Shown here: positions 36,629-45,686 of the stretch, piece by piece | Layout: each line of letters opens with the position of its first letter | Position numbering within the stretch: position 1 is the stretch's first letter | Assembly (NCBI RefSeq): GCF_040518285.1 | Contig: NZ_CP155449.1 | Span: forward strand, 1,674,001 to 1,738,000 | Reading direction: 5' to 3' | Length of the DNA stretch: 64,000 nt | Source: Knoellia sp. S7-12 | Lineage (GTDB): Bacteria; Actinomycetota; Actinomycetes; Actinomycetales; Dermatophilaceae | Made by a program: the position numbers and the translations under genes | The notes under the pieces: model-generated | The model's input: the letters and a program-made list of their open reading frames with translations, nothing else | Told to the model about the DNA's origin: nothing | Database searches by the model: none

Positions 36629-38110
36629 ATGACTGCGAGACATCACATCTTCACGGGCCAGGCTGACGCCCTTTCCGACGATGCTTTTGACGAGGACGGG
36701 TTCCTGGTCGAGGGCGACAGCGACGACGCCGCACCCTCTGCGCTCTATGACGGCGACCAGCTCGAGCGCGAGGAGCGCGCCGCGCTGCGTCGCGTTGCGG
36801 GCCTGTCGACCGAGCTCGAGGACATCAGTGAGGTCGAGTACCGCCAGCTGCGGCTCGAGCGCGTCGTCCTCGCGAGCGTCTGGTCCGAAGGAACGCTGCT
36901 CGACGCCGAGAACTCCATGCGTGAGCTGGCCGCGTTGGCCGAGACCGCTGGTGCCGAGGTTCTCGAAGGTGTCATGCAGCGCCGACAGAAGCCGGACACC
37001 GCGACCTACCTGGGCAAGGGCAAGGCCGAGGAGCTGCACGAGATCGTCATCGCCGAGGGTGCTGACACCGTCATCTGTGACAGCGAGCTGGCGCCCAGCC
37101 AGCGTCGCGCGCTCGAGGACGTCGTCAAGGTCAAGGTCATCGACCGCACCGCACTGATTCTCGACATCTTCGCCCAGCACGCCAAGAGCCGAGAGGGCAA
37201 GGCGCAGGTCGAGCTCGCCCAGCTCCAATACCTCCTGCCGCGACTGCGTGGTTGGGGTGACTCGATGTCGCGCCAGGCCGGTGGTCAGGCCGCTGGTGGT
37301 CAGGGCATGGGCTCACGTGGACCGGGTGAGACCAAGATCGAGCTCGACCGCCGACGCATCAACACGCGCGTCGCCAAGCTCAAGCGGGACATCGCGGGGA
37401 TGAAGACCCACCGCGACACCAAGCGCGGTTCGCGTCGGGCGAACGCCATCCCGAGCGTCGCGATTGCCGGCTACACCAATGCCGGCAAGTCCTCGATCCT
37501 CAACCGGCTCACCGGCGCTGGCGTGCTCGTGCAGAACCAACTGTTCGCGACCCTCGACCCGACGGTGCGTCGCAGCGAGACCCCCGACGGTCGCGAGTTC
37601 ACCTTCACTGACACGGTCGGCTTCGTCCGTGCGCTGCCGCACCAGCTCGTCGAGGCGTTCCGGTCCACGCTCGAGGAGGTGGCCGAGTCCGACCTGCTGC
37701 TGCACGTCGTCGATGGGTCGCACCCCGACCCCGAGGGCCAGATCTCGGCCGTGCGTGCGGTGCTCGCCGACGTCGACGCGACCGACGTCAAAGAGGTCAT
37801 CGTCGTCAACAAGGCCGACATCGCCGACTCCGAGGTGATCGACCGCCTGCTGCGCCAGGAGAAGCACGTCATCGTCGTCTCGGCGCGCACCGGCAAGGGC
37901 ATGGACGCTCTGGTGGCGCTCATCGCCGACGAGTTGCCGCAGCCCGACATCAGTGTGGACGTCCTCGTGCCCTACGACCGGGGCGACCTGGTCAGCCGGC
38001 TTCACGAGGAGGGCGAGATCCTCGCGAGCGAGCACGTGGGCGAGGGAACGCGCGTCACCGCCCGGGTGAACGCCGACCTCGCAGCCGAGCTGGCGGCATA
38101 CGGCGCCTGA
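36629..38110 (+). CDS. hflX: GTPase HflX
   Basis: This ribosome-associated GTPase splits stalled 70S ribosomes under stress. The 493-residue protein has an actinobacterial N-terminal extension of about 65 acidic residues, the HflX nucleotide-binding domain with TYLGKGKAEEL (about 125-136), a coiled region containing GSRGPGETKIELDRRR, and the G domain: P-loop GYTNAGKSS (about 283), DTVGFV switch II and NKAD. There is a Gly/Gln-rich loop before the coiled coil. An AT-rich palindrome follows 3 nt after the stop. Confidence 0.95.
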   Translation: MTARHHIFTGQADALSDDAFDEDGFLVEGDSDDAAPSALYDGDQLEREERAALRRVAGLSTELEDISEVEYRQLRLERVVLASVWSEGTLLDAENSMRELAALAETAGAEVLEGVMQRRQKPDTATYLGKGKAEELHEIVIAEGADTVICDSELAPSQRRALEDVVKVKVIDRTALILDIFAQHAKSREGKAQVELAQLQYLLPRLRGWGDSMSRQAGGQAAGGQGMGSRGPGETKIELDRRRINTRVAKLKRDIAGMKTHRDTKRGSRRANAIPSVAIAGYTNAGKSSILNRLTGAGVLVQNQLFATLDPTVRRSETPDGREFTFTDTVGFVRALPHQLVEAFRSTLEEVAESDLLLHVVDGSHPDPEGQISAVRAVLADVDATDVKEVIVVNKADIADSEVIDRLLRQEKHVIVVSARTGKGMDALVALIADELPQPDISVDVLVPYDRGDLVSRLHEEGEILASEHVGEGTRVTARVNADLAAELAAYGA

Positions 38111-38113
38111 ATT

Positions 38114-38138
38114 CTTGTTGCAAATTCTTTGCAATAAG
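38114..38138. promoter_or_regulatory. AT-rich 25-nt palindrome upstream of double-GNAT gene
   Basis: Arms of 11 nt, 10 of 11 paired (CTTGTTGCAAA and TTTGCAATAAG), flank a TTC centre. It lies in the 36-nt gap between hflX and the acetyltransferase gene, ending 8 nt before its ATG. The A+T content is sharply higher than the surroundings. It could be an operator for an unlinked regulator, or a short terminator of hflX; the position against the start codon favours an operator. Confidence 0.5.
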
Positions 38139-38146
38139 ATCTGAGT

Positions 38147-39214
38147 ATGCCGCTCGCTCCTGTCGTCGAGACCGCCCGACTGACGCTTCGTCCGCCCACC
38201 CCTGCTGACCGCGACCTGTGGGTGAGTCTTCACCGTGATCCGCGGACCTACACGCATGCTCCCCATGCCATGGCAGCGAGCGATGAGGCAGCGGAGGAGT
38301 TCTTCGAGGCGACGCAAGAGCACTGGGACGAGCGGGGGTTCGGCTTCTGGCTGGCGGAGGACCGTGGGTCAGGCGACGTTGTCGGGGTGTGCGGACTCAG
38401 GGAGATCGACGGGGAAGCCCACTTCCTCAACCTCTACTACCGACTGAGCTTTGCCCACCTGGGTCGTGGGCTGGGCAAGGAGATGTCGCGGGTGTCCGCA
38501 GCACACGCTGTCGAGTTCCTGCCCGAGCTGCCGGTGCGCGCACTCGTCAAGGAGATCAACACGCCCTCGGTTCGCACCGCACTCGCGTCGGGGTTCGAGC
38601 GCGTCGGGACGCGGGCGCTGCACGATGATCTGCCGGACGAGCCGCCATCGACGATCTTTGCCGCACCGAAGGTGGAGGCGGTTCCGTCCTTCGACGCCGC
38701 GACCCGCGAGCAGATCCTCGACCTGTGGATGCGTACCAACGACGCAGGGGGTGCGGTGGGCTTCCTGCCGGGTGCTCCCCGAGCCGACGTCGACGCCCGC
38801 CTGTCAGCGGCTGAGCGGGACATGGACGCCGGCATGAGGGTCGCTGTGGTGCAACGGTCTGCGGCAGACAACCGCGTCGTGGGGCTGGCGTTCGTGTCCG
38901 AAGGCCCCAATCCCATTCTCTCGCACGGTCGTTGGGTCTACACCGTCATGACCGACCCCGACCTGCGCGGTCGCAACCTTGGCCGACTCCTCATGGCCGG
39001 GACCCACCGCGTGGCGCGCAACCTCGGCGTGGAGATCCTCTCGCTCGGCGTCCGCAGCGGCACCGGCACGAGCAAGTTCTACGAAGCCTGCGGCTACCAC
39101 GAGACCGGGCGCGTGCTCGGCGCCATCCGCGTGGCGCCCGGCGACGAGCGCGACGACATCACCATGTCAAGACGCCTCGACGACCGCCTCCTGACCCCGG
39201 ATCCTCGAAACTAG
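38147..39214 (+). CDS. double-domain GNAT acetyltransferase
   Basis: The 355-residue protein has two tandem GNAT domains. The N-terminal one (about 1-165) is RimJ/RimL-like (ARLTLRPPTPADRDLW, then HLGRGLGKEMS). The C-terminal one (about 175-345) is a more diverged GNAT with the acetyl-CoA loop DPDLRGRNLGRLLMAGTH and FYEACGYHETG. One of the two may be non-catalytic. Substrates are unknown. Possible control by the palindrome overlapping its upstream region. Convergent with the DUF3516 helicase gene. Confidence 0.82.
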   Translation: MPLAPVVETARLTLRPPTPADRDLWVSLHRDPRTYTHAPHAMAASDEAAEEFFEATQEHWDERGFGFWLAEDRGSGDVVGVCGLREIDGEAHFLNLYYRLSFAHLGRGLGKEMSRVSAAHAVEFLPELPVRALVKEINTPSVRTALASGFERVGTRALHDDLPDEPPSTIFAAPKVEAVPSFDAATREQILDLWMRTNDAGGAVGFLPGAPRADVDARLSAAERDMDAGMRVAVVQRSAADNRVVGLAFVSEGPNPILSHGRWVYTVMTDPDLRGRNLGRLLMAGTHRVARNLGVEILSLGVRSGTGTSKFYEACGYHETGRVLGAIRVAPGDERDDITMSRRLDDRLLTPDPRN

Positions 39215-39243
39215 CCGGCACCTAGGCGCGGGAGCGAACGGAA

Positions 39244-39335
39244 CACTGCCGAATTCGCCGCTGGCTGGGTCTGGCGGGAGCGGCGAGTGCGCTCTGCGCG
39301 CGAGCCGCGGATGGGACTGCGGCGAATCGGCAGTG
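39244..39335. terminator. inverted repeat between convergent genes
   Basis: Arms of 18 and 17 nt (39244-39261 and 39319-39335) match apart from one bulged base, separated by a 57-nt G+C-rich loop that can fold further. It lies between the GNAT gene and the convergent helicase gene, whose stop is at 39351. The likely role is transcription termination for both strands. Confidence 0.6.
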
Positions 39336-39350
39336 ATCCGTGAGCGGGGG

Positions 39351-41954
39351 TCAGAGGCGGCGGAGGGCGGTGGCGGTCATGACGAGCTCGCCAGCTGCGT
39401 CGCTGGCGTCGAGGTCGGCGATGGCCTCGATGACCCAGTCGCGGTCGTCGGCCGGATCGGCCAGCACCTGACGCACGCGCCAGATGCGGTGCTCGGTCTC
39501 GTCGTCGAGTCCGGGGACCTCGGCCCTGTCCGGTTCGATCTGGAGGAGCTGGGGGCTTCGAGCGTCCCCGTCGAGGCCGATCGACCCGTGCTCGTCCCAG
39601 TAAGCGGCGAGTGCCTCGTCCCAGCCTGCGTACGTCATGACCGCGCTGCGACCGTCCTCCGGAACAGCTGCTGCTGCTGCCTCCAGCAGCGCCAGGGCAT
39701 TGACGTTGTCGCGGTCAGCCAGTTCGACCCGGCGCCACATTGACTGGCGGACCATCGCGCGAAATGCCCGCTCGTTGGCCGTGATCGGGCGCGGAGGGGG
39801 TGGAGCTTCGCCGTGGGTGGCGGCGGCGTTGCGCACCGACTCGGGGTCGGTGAGGGCGGCCCACTCGTCGATGAGCGAGGAGTCGGTCTGCCGGATGGTC
39901 TCGCCGAGCCATTCGATCAGGGTGTCGAGTTCCTCGCCGCGGTGCGCCTCGGGGACGGTCTGGCGCAGAGTCCTGTACGCGTCGGACAGGTAGCGCAGCA
40001 CCACGCCCTCGGAGCGGGTGAGCCCGTAGCGACGGATGAGGTCGCCGAAGCTCATCGCCTGCTCCCACATTTCACGCACGATGCTCTTGGGGTCGAGTGC
40101 CTCGTCCGGGAGCCAGGGGTGCGTCTGGCGATAGGTCTCGTATGCCGGCTCCAACAGGTCCAGAAGCGGGCGCGGCCAGGTGATCTCCTCGACGATCGCG
40201 GTGCGCTCGTCGTACTCGACGCCCTCGGACTTGAGTTCGGCGATCCGTTCGCCTCGCGCGGTCCACCGCTGGGCGCGCAGCACGGGGCGCGGTGAGTCGA
40301 GGACGGACTCGACGATCGAGACGACGTCGAGAGCGTGGGTGGGGGAGTCCGGGTCGAGCAGGTCCAGCACGGCCAGGGCGAAGTGCGCGAGCGGCTGGTT
40401 CAGCGCGAAGTCCGCCGGCAGGTCGACGGTGAGGGCAACCGTGCGACCGTCGGGGCCAGGCTCAGGCAGGCGGACAACGACACCGGAGTCCAGGAGCGAG
40501 CGGCCCAGGCGGATCGCCCGTAGGGCCAGTCTGGCCTGGCCGGCTGGAGACTCGTGGTTGTCGCGCACGAGGCGGCTCAACGCGGCAACAGGGTCGCCGG
40601 GGCGTGCCATCAGAGCCAGGATCATCGAGTTGTCGATGCGCATCTTGGAGGTGAGGGCCTCGGGCTCGCTCGAGACGAGCTTGTCGAAGGTCTGCTCGGT
40701 CCACACGATCGAGCCCTCGGGGGGCTTGCGGCGCTGGACCTTGCGCAGCTTCTTGGGATCGTCGCCGGCCTTGGCGATGTTGCGCTCGTTCTCGATGATG
40801 TGAGGCGGTGCCTGGACGATGACCGAGCCGCTCGTGTCGTAGCCCGCACGACCGGCGCGACCCGCGATCTGGTGGAACTCGCGCGAGCGGAAGACGCGGT
40901 CGCGCTGCCCGTCGAACTTGGCCAGCCCGGTGAAGAGGACGGTCCGGATGGGCACGTTGATGCCGACGCCCAAGGTGTCGGTCCCGGCGATGACCTTGAG
41001 CAGCCCTGCCTGTGCGAGCTGCTCGACGATCCGGCGGTAGCGGGGGAGCAGGCCAGCGTGGTGCACCCCGATCCCCTTGCGCAGCAACGCAGAGAGCGTC
41101 TTGCCGAACCCCGCGGCGAAGCGCACGGGAGCCAGTCGTTCGGCGATCGCGGCCTTCTCGTCGGGAGTGAGGAGTTTCAAGGTGGTGAGCGATGCGGCGT
41201 GCTCGGCCGCCAGTTGCTGGGTCGGGTGCACGACATAGACAGGTGCCTGGTGGGTCGTGACGATCTCCTCGACCATGTCGGCGAGTGGTGTGAGCGACCA
41301 GGTGAAGGACAGCGGCACGGGCCGCTCGGCCGTTGTCACGAGCGCGACGTCCCGCCCGGTTCGACGGGTGAGGTCTTCCCGGATCTGCGCCATCTCGCCC
41401 AGGGTCGCTGACATGAGGAGGAACTGCGCCTGCGGGAGCTCGAGCAGGGGGACCTGCCACGCCCAGCCGCGCTGCCCATCGGCGTAGTAGTGGAACTCGT
41501 CCATGACGACGAGCCCGACGTCGGCCGAGCCGCCCTCTCGCAGAGCGATGTTGGCGAGCACCTCGGCCGTGCAGCAGATGATCGGCGCGTCTGCGTTGAC
41601 GGCAGCATCGCCGGTCAGCAGGCCGACGTTCTCGGCACCGAAGACGTCGCACAGGGCAAAGAACTTCTCATTGACCAGGGCCTTGATGGGCGCGGTGTAG
41701 AAGCTGACCCGGTCGCCGGCCAGGGCTGCGAAGTGCGCGGCCACGCCCACGAGGGACTTGCCCGACCCGGTCGGTGTCGCCAGCACGACGTGGCGCCCGG
41801 ACACGACCTCGATCACGGCCTCGTCCTGGTGTGGATACAACTCGATCCCGGACTCGACCGCCCAGGCGGAGAACACGGCATACAACTCGTCGGCGTCCGT
41901 TGTGACGGAGGACAGGGCGCGCTCGGCCAACGGGTGCGAAGTCATTGCGTTCAT
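39351..41954 (-). CDS. DEAD/DEAH-box helicase, Ski2-like with DUF3516 C-terminus
   Basis: The 867-residue superfamily-2 helicase has Walker A ATPTGSGKS near residue 59, motif II DEFH (VVMDEFHYYADG, about 151), LLMSATLG motif III, and motif VI HQIAGRAGRAG (about 361). The C-terminal half, containing FEVL-less DUF3516 sequence, is characteristic of an actinobacterial family related to HelY/Ski2, probably acting on RNA (inference). The start may be the ATG at 41954 or at 41945. It diverges from the glycosidase gene with only 29 nt between starts. Confidence 0.85.
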   Translation of the reverse strand: MNAMTSHPLAERALSSVTTDADELYAVFSAWAVESGIELYPHQDEAVIEVVSGRHVVLATPTGSGKSLVGVAAHFAALAGDRVSFYTAPIKALVNEKFFALCDVFGAENVGLLTGDAAVNADAPIICCTAEVLANIALREGGSADVGLVVMDEFHYYADGQRGWAWQVPLLELPQAQFLLMSATLGEMAQIREDLTRRTGRDVALVTTAERPVPLSFTWSLTPLADMVEEIVTTHQAPVYVVHPTQQLAAEHAASLTTLKLLTPDEKAAIAERLAPVRFAAGFGKTLSALLRKGIGVHHAGLLPRYRRIVEQLAQAGLLKVIAGTDTLGVGINVPIRTVLFTGLAKFDGQRDRVFRSREFHQIAGRAGRAGYDTSGSVIVQAPPHIIENERNIAKAGDDPKKLRKVQRRKPPEGSIVWTEQTFDKLVSSEPEALTSKMRIDNSMILALMARPGDPVAALSRLVRDNHESPAGQARLALRAIRLGRSLLDSGVVVRLPEPGPDGRTVALTVDLPADFALNQPLAHFALAVLDLLDPDSPTHALDVVSIVESVLDSPRPVLRAQRWTARGERIAELKSEGVEYDERTAIVEEITWPRPLLDLLEPAYETYRQTHPWLPDEALDPKSIVREMWEQAMSFGDLIRRYGLTRSEGVVLRYLSDAYRTLRQTVPEAHRGEELDTLIEWLGETIRQTDSSLIDEWAALTDPESVRNAAATHGEAPPPPRPITANERAFRAMVRQSMWRRVELADRDNVNALALLEAAAAAVPEDGRSAVMTYAGWDEALAAYWDEHGSIGLDGDARSPQLLQIEPDRAEVPGLDDETEHRIWRVRQVLADPADDRDWVIEAIADLDASDAAGELVMTATALRRL

Positions 41955-41983
41955 TCTCGCAGCCTCATGCCAAGGTGGGGTCC

Positions 41984-44704
41984 ATGACGTCTGTCGAGCC
42001 CGAAGGGCGCCCCCAGACCCCGGAACACCTTCGACTCGACGCCTCGCCGCACGACGGCGACGCCTGGCGCGCGTGGGGTCCCTACGTGTCGGGACGCCAG
42101 TGGGGGACGGTGCGGGAGGACTATTCCGCCGAGGGCGACGCCTGGTCCTTCTTCCCGTTCGACCACGCGCACGCCCGGGCCTACCGGTGGGGTGAGGACG
42201 GCATCGCCGGGCTCTGCGACCGCTATGGGTTCCTCAACCTCGCCGTCGCCATGTGGAACGGGCAGGACGATCGGCTCAAGGAGCGCTACTTCGGACTGAC
42301 GAACGGCGAGGGCAACCACGGCGAGGACGCCAAGGAGTACTGGTGGCACCTCGACGCCACTCCCACACACAGCTGGGCTCAGCACCTCTACCGCTACCCG
42401 CAAGCAGCCTTCCCGTATGCCGCGTTGCGCGAACAGAATTCCTCTCGCGGCCATGACGCGCCCGAGTTCCAGCTCGTTGACACCGGCGTCCTCGAAGAGG
42501 ACCGCTTCTTCGACGTCGTGACGACGCACGCCAAAGGCGCACCGGGTGACGTGTGCGTGACCTACGAAGCGACGAACCACGGACCGGACGCGGCACCGCT
42601 GGACCTGATCCCCCAACTCTGGTTCCGCAACACCTGGGCGTGGGGTCGGGACGACCGCACGCCGGTCATCGAGGTCCTGGCCGATGCGCCTGAGGGGACA
42701 GTCGTCCTGCGCGCCACTCACGCGCACATCGGCGTCATCCACGTCATCGCCGAGGGTGCGCCCGAGGCCCTGGTGTGCGACAACGAGACCAACGTGCCGG
42801 AGCTCTTCGGTGAGGGCGAGAGCCTCAGCCCGCACCCCAAGAACGCCGTTGACCGAGCCATCGTCCACGATGACCCCAGCCTGCTCGCCACGGACGGTCG
42901 AGGCACGAAGGTGGCGCTGCGCTATCACTTCGACTCCGTCGCGCCCGGCGAGACCGTGCGCGTGCGGTTGCGGCTCCACGACGACGCCTGGGTGGATGGC
43001 GCCTCGGATGCCCCGCCGCTGCAGGGTGCCTTCGATGCTGGCTTCGACGACATCCTCACCGCCCGCCGCACCGAGGCCGACGCGTTCTTTGGCACTGTGA
43101 TCCCCGAGCACACCAGCGACGAGGAGCGTCTCGTCGCCCGCCGTGCCTTCGCCGGGCTCAACTGGTGCAAGCAGCTCTACCGCTACAACGTGCGCGAGTG
43201 GCTCGAAGGTGACCCCGCCGGGCCGCAGCCGCCGGACTCGAGACGCGCTCGGGAGCCCGACGCCCGCAACACCTCGTGGTCGCACGTCGCGCTCGCCGAC
43301 ATCATCTCGATGCCCGACGAGTGGGAGTACCCCTGGTTCGCGGCCTGGGACCTCGCCTTCCACACGGTGGCCATCGCCCACATGGACCCGGCCTTCGCCA
43401 AGAACCAGCTCATGCTCATGTGCCGCGAATGGAGCCAACACCCCAATGGCCAGCTTCCGGCATACGAATGGCAGTTTGGCGATGTCAACCCGCCCGTTCA
43501 CGCCTGGGCGGCCTGGCACGTCTATGTCCTGGACGGCGCCAGGGACCAGGGCTTCCTCGTGCGGGTCCTGACCAAGTTGCTCTTCAACTTCTCGTGGTGG
43601 CTCAACCGCAAGGACTCCGACGGCTCCAACCTCTTTGAGGGCGGCTTCCTCGGGATGGACAACATCAGCGTCTTCGACAGGTCGCGCGAGGTGCCGGAAG
43701 GGTGGCGGCTCGAGCAGTCCGACGCCACGAGCTGGATGGCGTTCACCTGCCTCCAGATGCTGCGCATCGCGCTCGAGCTGAGCCGCAACGACCGCGACTG
43801 GGACGGTCTCGCGACGACGTTCCTCGAGCACTTCTTCTCGATCGCCGAGGCCATGGAGACGTTCGGCACCGAGGGCGTCTCGCTCTGGGACGACACCGAT
43901 GAGTTCTTCTATGACGTCCTCGTTGACGGCGAGGGCAAGGGCACACCCGTTCGAGTCCGTTCGCTCGTCGGGCTCCTCCCGCTCATCGCGGTCGCCAACG
44001 TCCCCACGTGGGCGTTCGAGGAGCTCTCCGACTTCGCCGGGCGCCTGCAGTGGCTGCAGGATCGTCGCCCGGACCTCACCGATTCGCTCCTGCACAGCCA
44101 GGACGGCGACGGTGTCCACAACAGCCTGACGCCGGTCGTGCGACCTCGCCTGGAAGCGATCCTTCGCCGCCTCTTCGACGAGGAGGAGTTCCTCTCGCCG
44201 CACGGAATCCGTTCGCTGTCGGCGTCCTACCGCGGCGGCGCCGAGATCGAGGCGGGTGGCACGTCGGTGAGCATCCAGTACGACCCGGGTGAGTCCTCGA
44301 CCGGCATGTTCGGCGGCAACTCCAACTGGCGCGGCCCGATCTGGTTCCCGACCAACGTCCTCATCCTCGACGCGCTCATCGTGCTTGCCGATGGCGCTGA
44401 CGGCGATGTGAGGGTCGAGTTCCCTACGGGTTCGGGGAACGAAATCACCCTCGAGGATGCAGCATTCGGCGTCCGTGGGCGACTCATCTCGCTCTTCCTC
44501 CCCGACGAGGACGGCCGCAGGCCGGGCACACCCCGCGAGCACCCCTCAGGTCCGCTCTGGGACGCGCACCCGACATTCAGCGAGCACTTCAACGGCGACA
44601 ACGGCGTCGGCCTCGGCGCCTCTCACCAGACCGGGTGGACGGCGCTCGTGGCCCACCTCATCTGCACCAGCCCCGACAGCCTGCGCGAGGAGATCGACTC
44701 ATGA
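41984..44704 (+). CDS. GH63 / MGH1-like glycoside hydrolase
   Basis: The 906-residue cytoplasmic protein resembles the mannosyl-oligosaccharide glucosidase family (alpha-glucosidase or mannosylglycerate hydrolase type). There is no signal peptide. Family marks include EYPWFAAWDLAFHTVAIAHMD (catalytic-region Asp), SNWRGPIWFP, and a late GASHQTGWTALVA with the HFNGDNG stretch before it. Start ATG 41984, with AAGGTGGGG upstream, chosen over a frame opening 39 nt earlier that would overlap the divergent helicase gene. It is coupled by an ATGA overlap to a dehydrogenase that could act on the released sugar (inference). Confidence 0.82.
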   Translation: MTSVEPEGRPQTPEHLRLDASPHDGDAWRAWGPYVSGRQWGTVREDYSAEGDAWSFFPFDHAHARAYRWGEDGIAGLCDRYGFLNLAVAMWNGQDDRLKERYFGLTNGEGNHGEDAKEYWWHLDATPTHSWAQHLYRYPQAAFPYAALREQNSSRGHDAPEFQLVDTGVLEEDRFFDVVTTHAKGAPGDVCVTYEATNHGPDAAPLDLIPQLWFRNTWAWGRDDRTPVIEVLADAPEGTVVLRATHAHIGVIHVIAEGAPEALVCDNETNVPELFGEGESLSPHPKNAVDRAIVHDDPSLLATDGRGTKVALRYHFDSVAPGETVRVRLRLHDDAWVDGASDAPPLQGAFDAGFDDILTARRTEADAFFGTVIPEHTSDEERLVARRAFAGLNWCKQLYRYNVREWLEGDPAGPQPPDSRRAREPDARNTSWSHVALADIISMPDEWEYPWFAAWDLAFHTVAIAHMDPAFAKNQLMLMCREWSQHPNGQLPAYEWQFGDVNPPVHAWAAWHVYVLDGARDQGFLVRVLTKLLFNFSWWLNRKDSDGSNLFEGGFLGMDNISVFDRSREVPEGWRLEQSDATSWMAFTCLQMLRIALELSRNDRDWDGLATTFLEHFFSIAEAMETFGTEGVSLWDDTDEFFYDVLVDGEGKGTPVRVRSLVGLLPLIAVANVPTWAFEELSDFAGRLQWLQDRRPDLTDSLLHSQDGDGVHNSLTPVVRPRLEAILRRLFDEEEFLSPHGIRSLSASYRGGAEIEAGGTSVSIQYDPGESSTGMFGGNSNWRGPIWFPTNVLILDALIVLADGADGDVRVEFPTGSGNEITLEDAAFGVRGRLISLFLPDEDGRRPGTPREHPSGPLWDAHPTFSEHFNGDNGVGLGASHQTGWTALVAHLICTSPDSLREEIDS

Positions 44705-45522
44705 GCCCGACGCCCAAAGCCAGCATGACCACCAGAGCCAGCAAGGCCAGCAACGACCACCGGCCCCTCGACGGCAAGGTCGTCATCGTCACTGGCGGCA
44801 ACAGCGGCATCGGCGAGGGCATCGTCCGCGAGGCAGCCTCCCAGGGCGCCAAGGTCGTCATCGACTACGTCTCCCGGCCCGAGGACACCGACGCGATCAT
44901 CAAGGACATCGCAGCCGCTGGGGGAGAGGCCATCGGTTGCGAGGCCGACGTCTCCAAGGTCGCCGACCTCGAGAAGCTCATTGCCGCCGCCGTCGAGACC
45001 TACGGACGCCTCGACGTCATGGTCAACAACGCCGGCGTCGAGTTCGGCGAGTCCCTCGCGACCCTCACCGAGGAGAAGTACGACCTCCTCATGAACATCA
45101 ACCTCAAGGGCGCGGTCTTCGGCTCGAAGCTCGCTGCCGAGCAGATGCGCAAGCAGGGCGACGGTGGGGTCATCGTCAACATCACCTCGACGCATGAGGA
45201 TTGGCCGATGCCCAGCGACCTCGCCTACTGCATCTCCAAGGGCGGCATGCGCATGCTCACGCGCACCGCCGGTGCCGAGCTCGGGGCCGACGGGATCCGC
45301 GTCGTCGGCGTGGGGCCGGGGGCGATCAACACCCTGATCAACGACGACGACACAGCGGCTGAGACCAAGGCACTCGAGGACGCGATTCCGTTGTCCTACA
45401 TCGGCTCCACCCAGGAGATGGGCAGGATCGTCTGCTTCGTCGCGAGCGAGGCCGCGTCCTACATCACGGCGACGACGATCATGGCCGACGGTGGACTCAT
45501 GCAGAAGCCCGGCGCTGTCTGA
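44701..45522 (+). CDS. short-chain dehydrogenase, glucose 1-dehydrogenase-like
   Basis: The 273-residue classical SDR has a cofactor motif TGGNSGIGEG (about 36-45), NNAGVEFG (about 109), catalytic Ser in NITSTHED and Tyr-Lys in YCISKGG (about 178-184), and the terminal MADGGLMQKPG. It is most similar in pattern to NAD(P)-dependent glucose 1-dehydrogenases. The first 25 residues are an extra Ser/Lys-rich leader. The ATG overlaps the stop of the glycosidase gene, so the pair is an operon; a hairpin follows. Confidence 0.87.
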   Translation: MSPTPKASMTTRASKASNDHRPLDGKVVIVTGGNSGIGEGIVREAASQGAKVVIDYVSRPEDTDAIIKDIAAAGGEAIGCEADVSKVADLEKLIAAAVETYGRLDVMVNNAGVEFGESLATLTEEKYDLLMNINLKGAVFGSKLAAEQMRKQGDGGVIVNITSTHEDWPMPSDLAYCISKGGMRMLTRTAGAELGADGIRVVGVGPGAINTLINDDDTAAETKALEDAIPLSYIGSTQEMGRIVCFVASEAASYITATTIMADGGLMQKPGAV

Positions 45523-45535
45523 CCCGACGCAGGTT

Positions 45536-45587
45536 CGGCGTGTCGCGTGCCTTTCGGGAATTGATGAGAAAGGAACACGACACGCCG
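45536..45587. terminator. hairpin downstream of the SDR gene
   Basis: The 20-nt arms (45536-45555 and 45568-45587), 18 of 20 paired, surround a 12-nt loop. It lies 13 nt after the SDR stop and about 100 nt upstream of dinG. A copy of the octamer GTATGCCG begins on the next base (45588). The arms begin CGGCGTGTC, as do those of the hairpin at 56475-56502. Confidence 0.7.
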
Positions 45588-45686
45588 GTATGCCGCGTGC
45601 TCGCGTTCCGCGGCACCTCGCCTTCCGTCCGCCGCGCCTGTGGAGGGCGGACGCTGGGAGTCGGTGGGACGGCATACCCTGTTTCG

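Noticed and set aside
38118..38134. TTGCAAA-TTC-TTTGCAA read as an intrinsic terminator of hflX
   Set aside because: The stem is short and AT-rich, with no following T-tract, and it ends almost at the next start codon, so an operator is more likely.
41951..44542. An 863-codon open frame antisense to the GH63-type gene
   Set aside because: Composition is that of a reverse shadow (Val/Gly/Arg/Asp rich), and the sense frame carries the clear glycosidase motifs.
45540..45686. N-terminal extension of dinG from an earlier ATG
   Set aside because: The extension would be encoded within the hairpin at 45536-45587 and has no family similarity; the GTG at 45687 gives the usual N-terminus.
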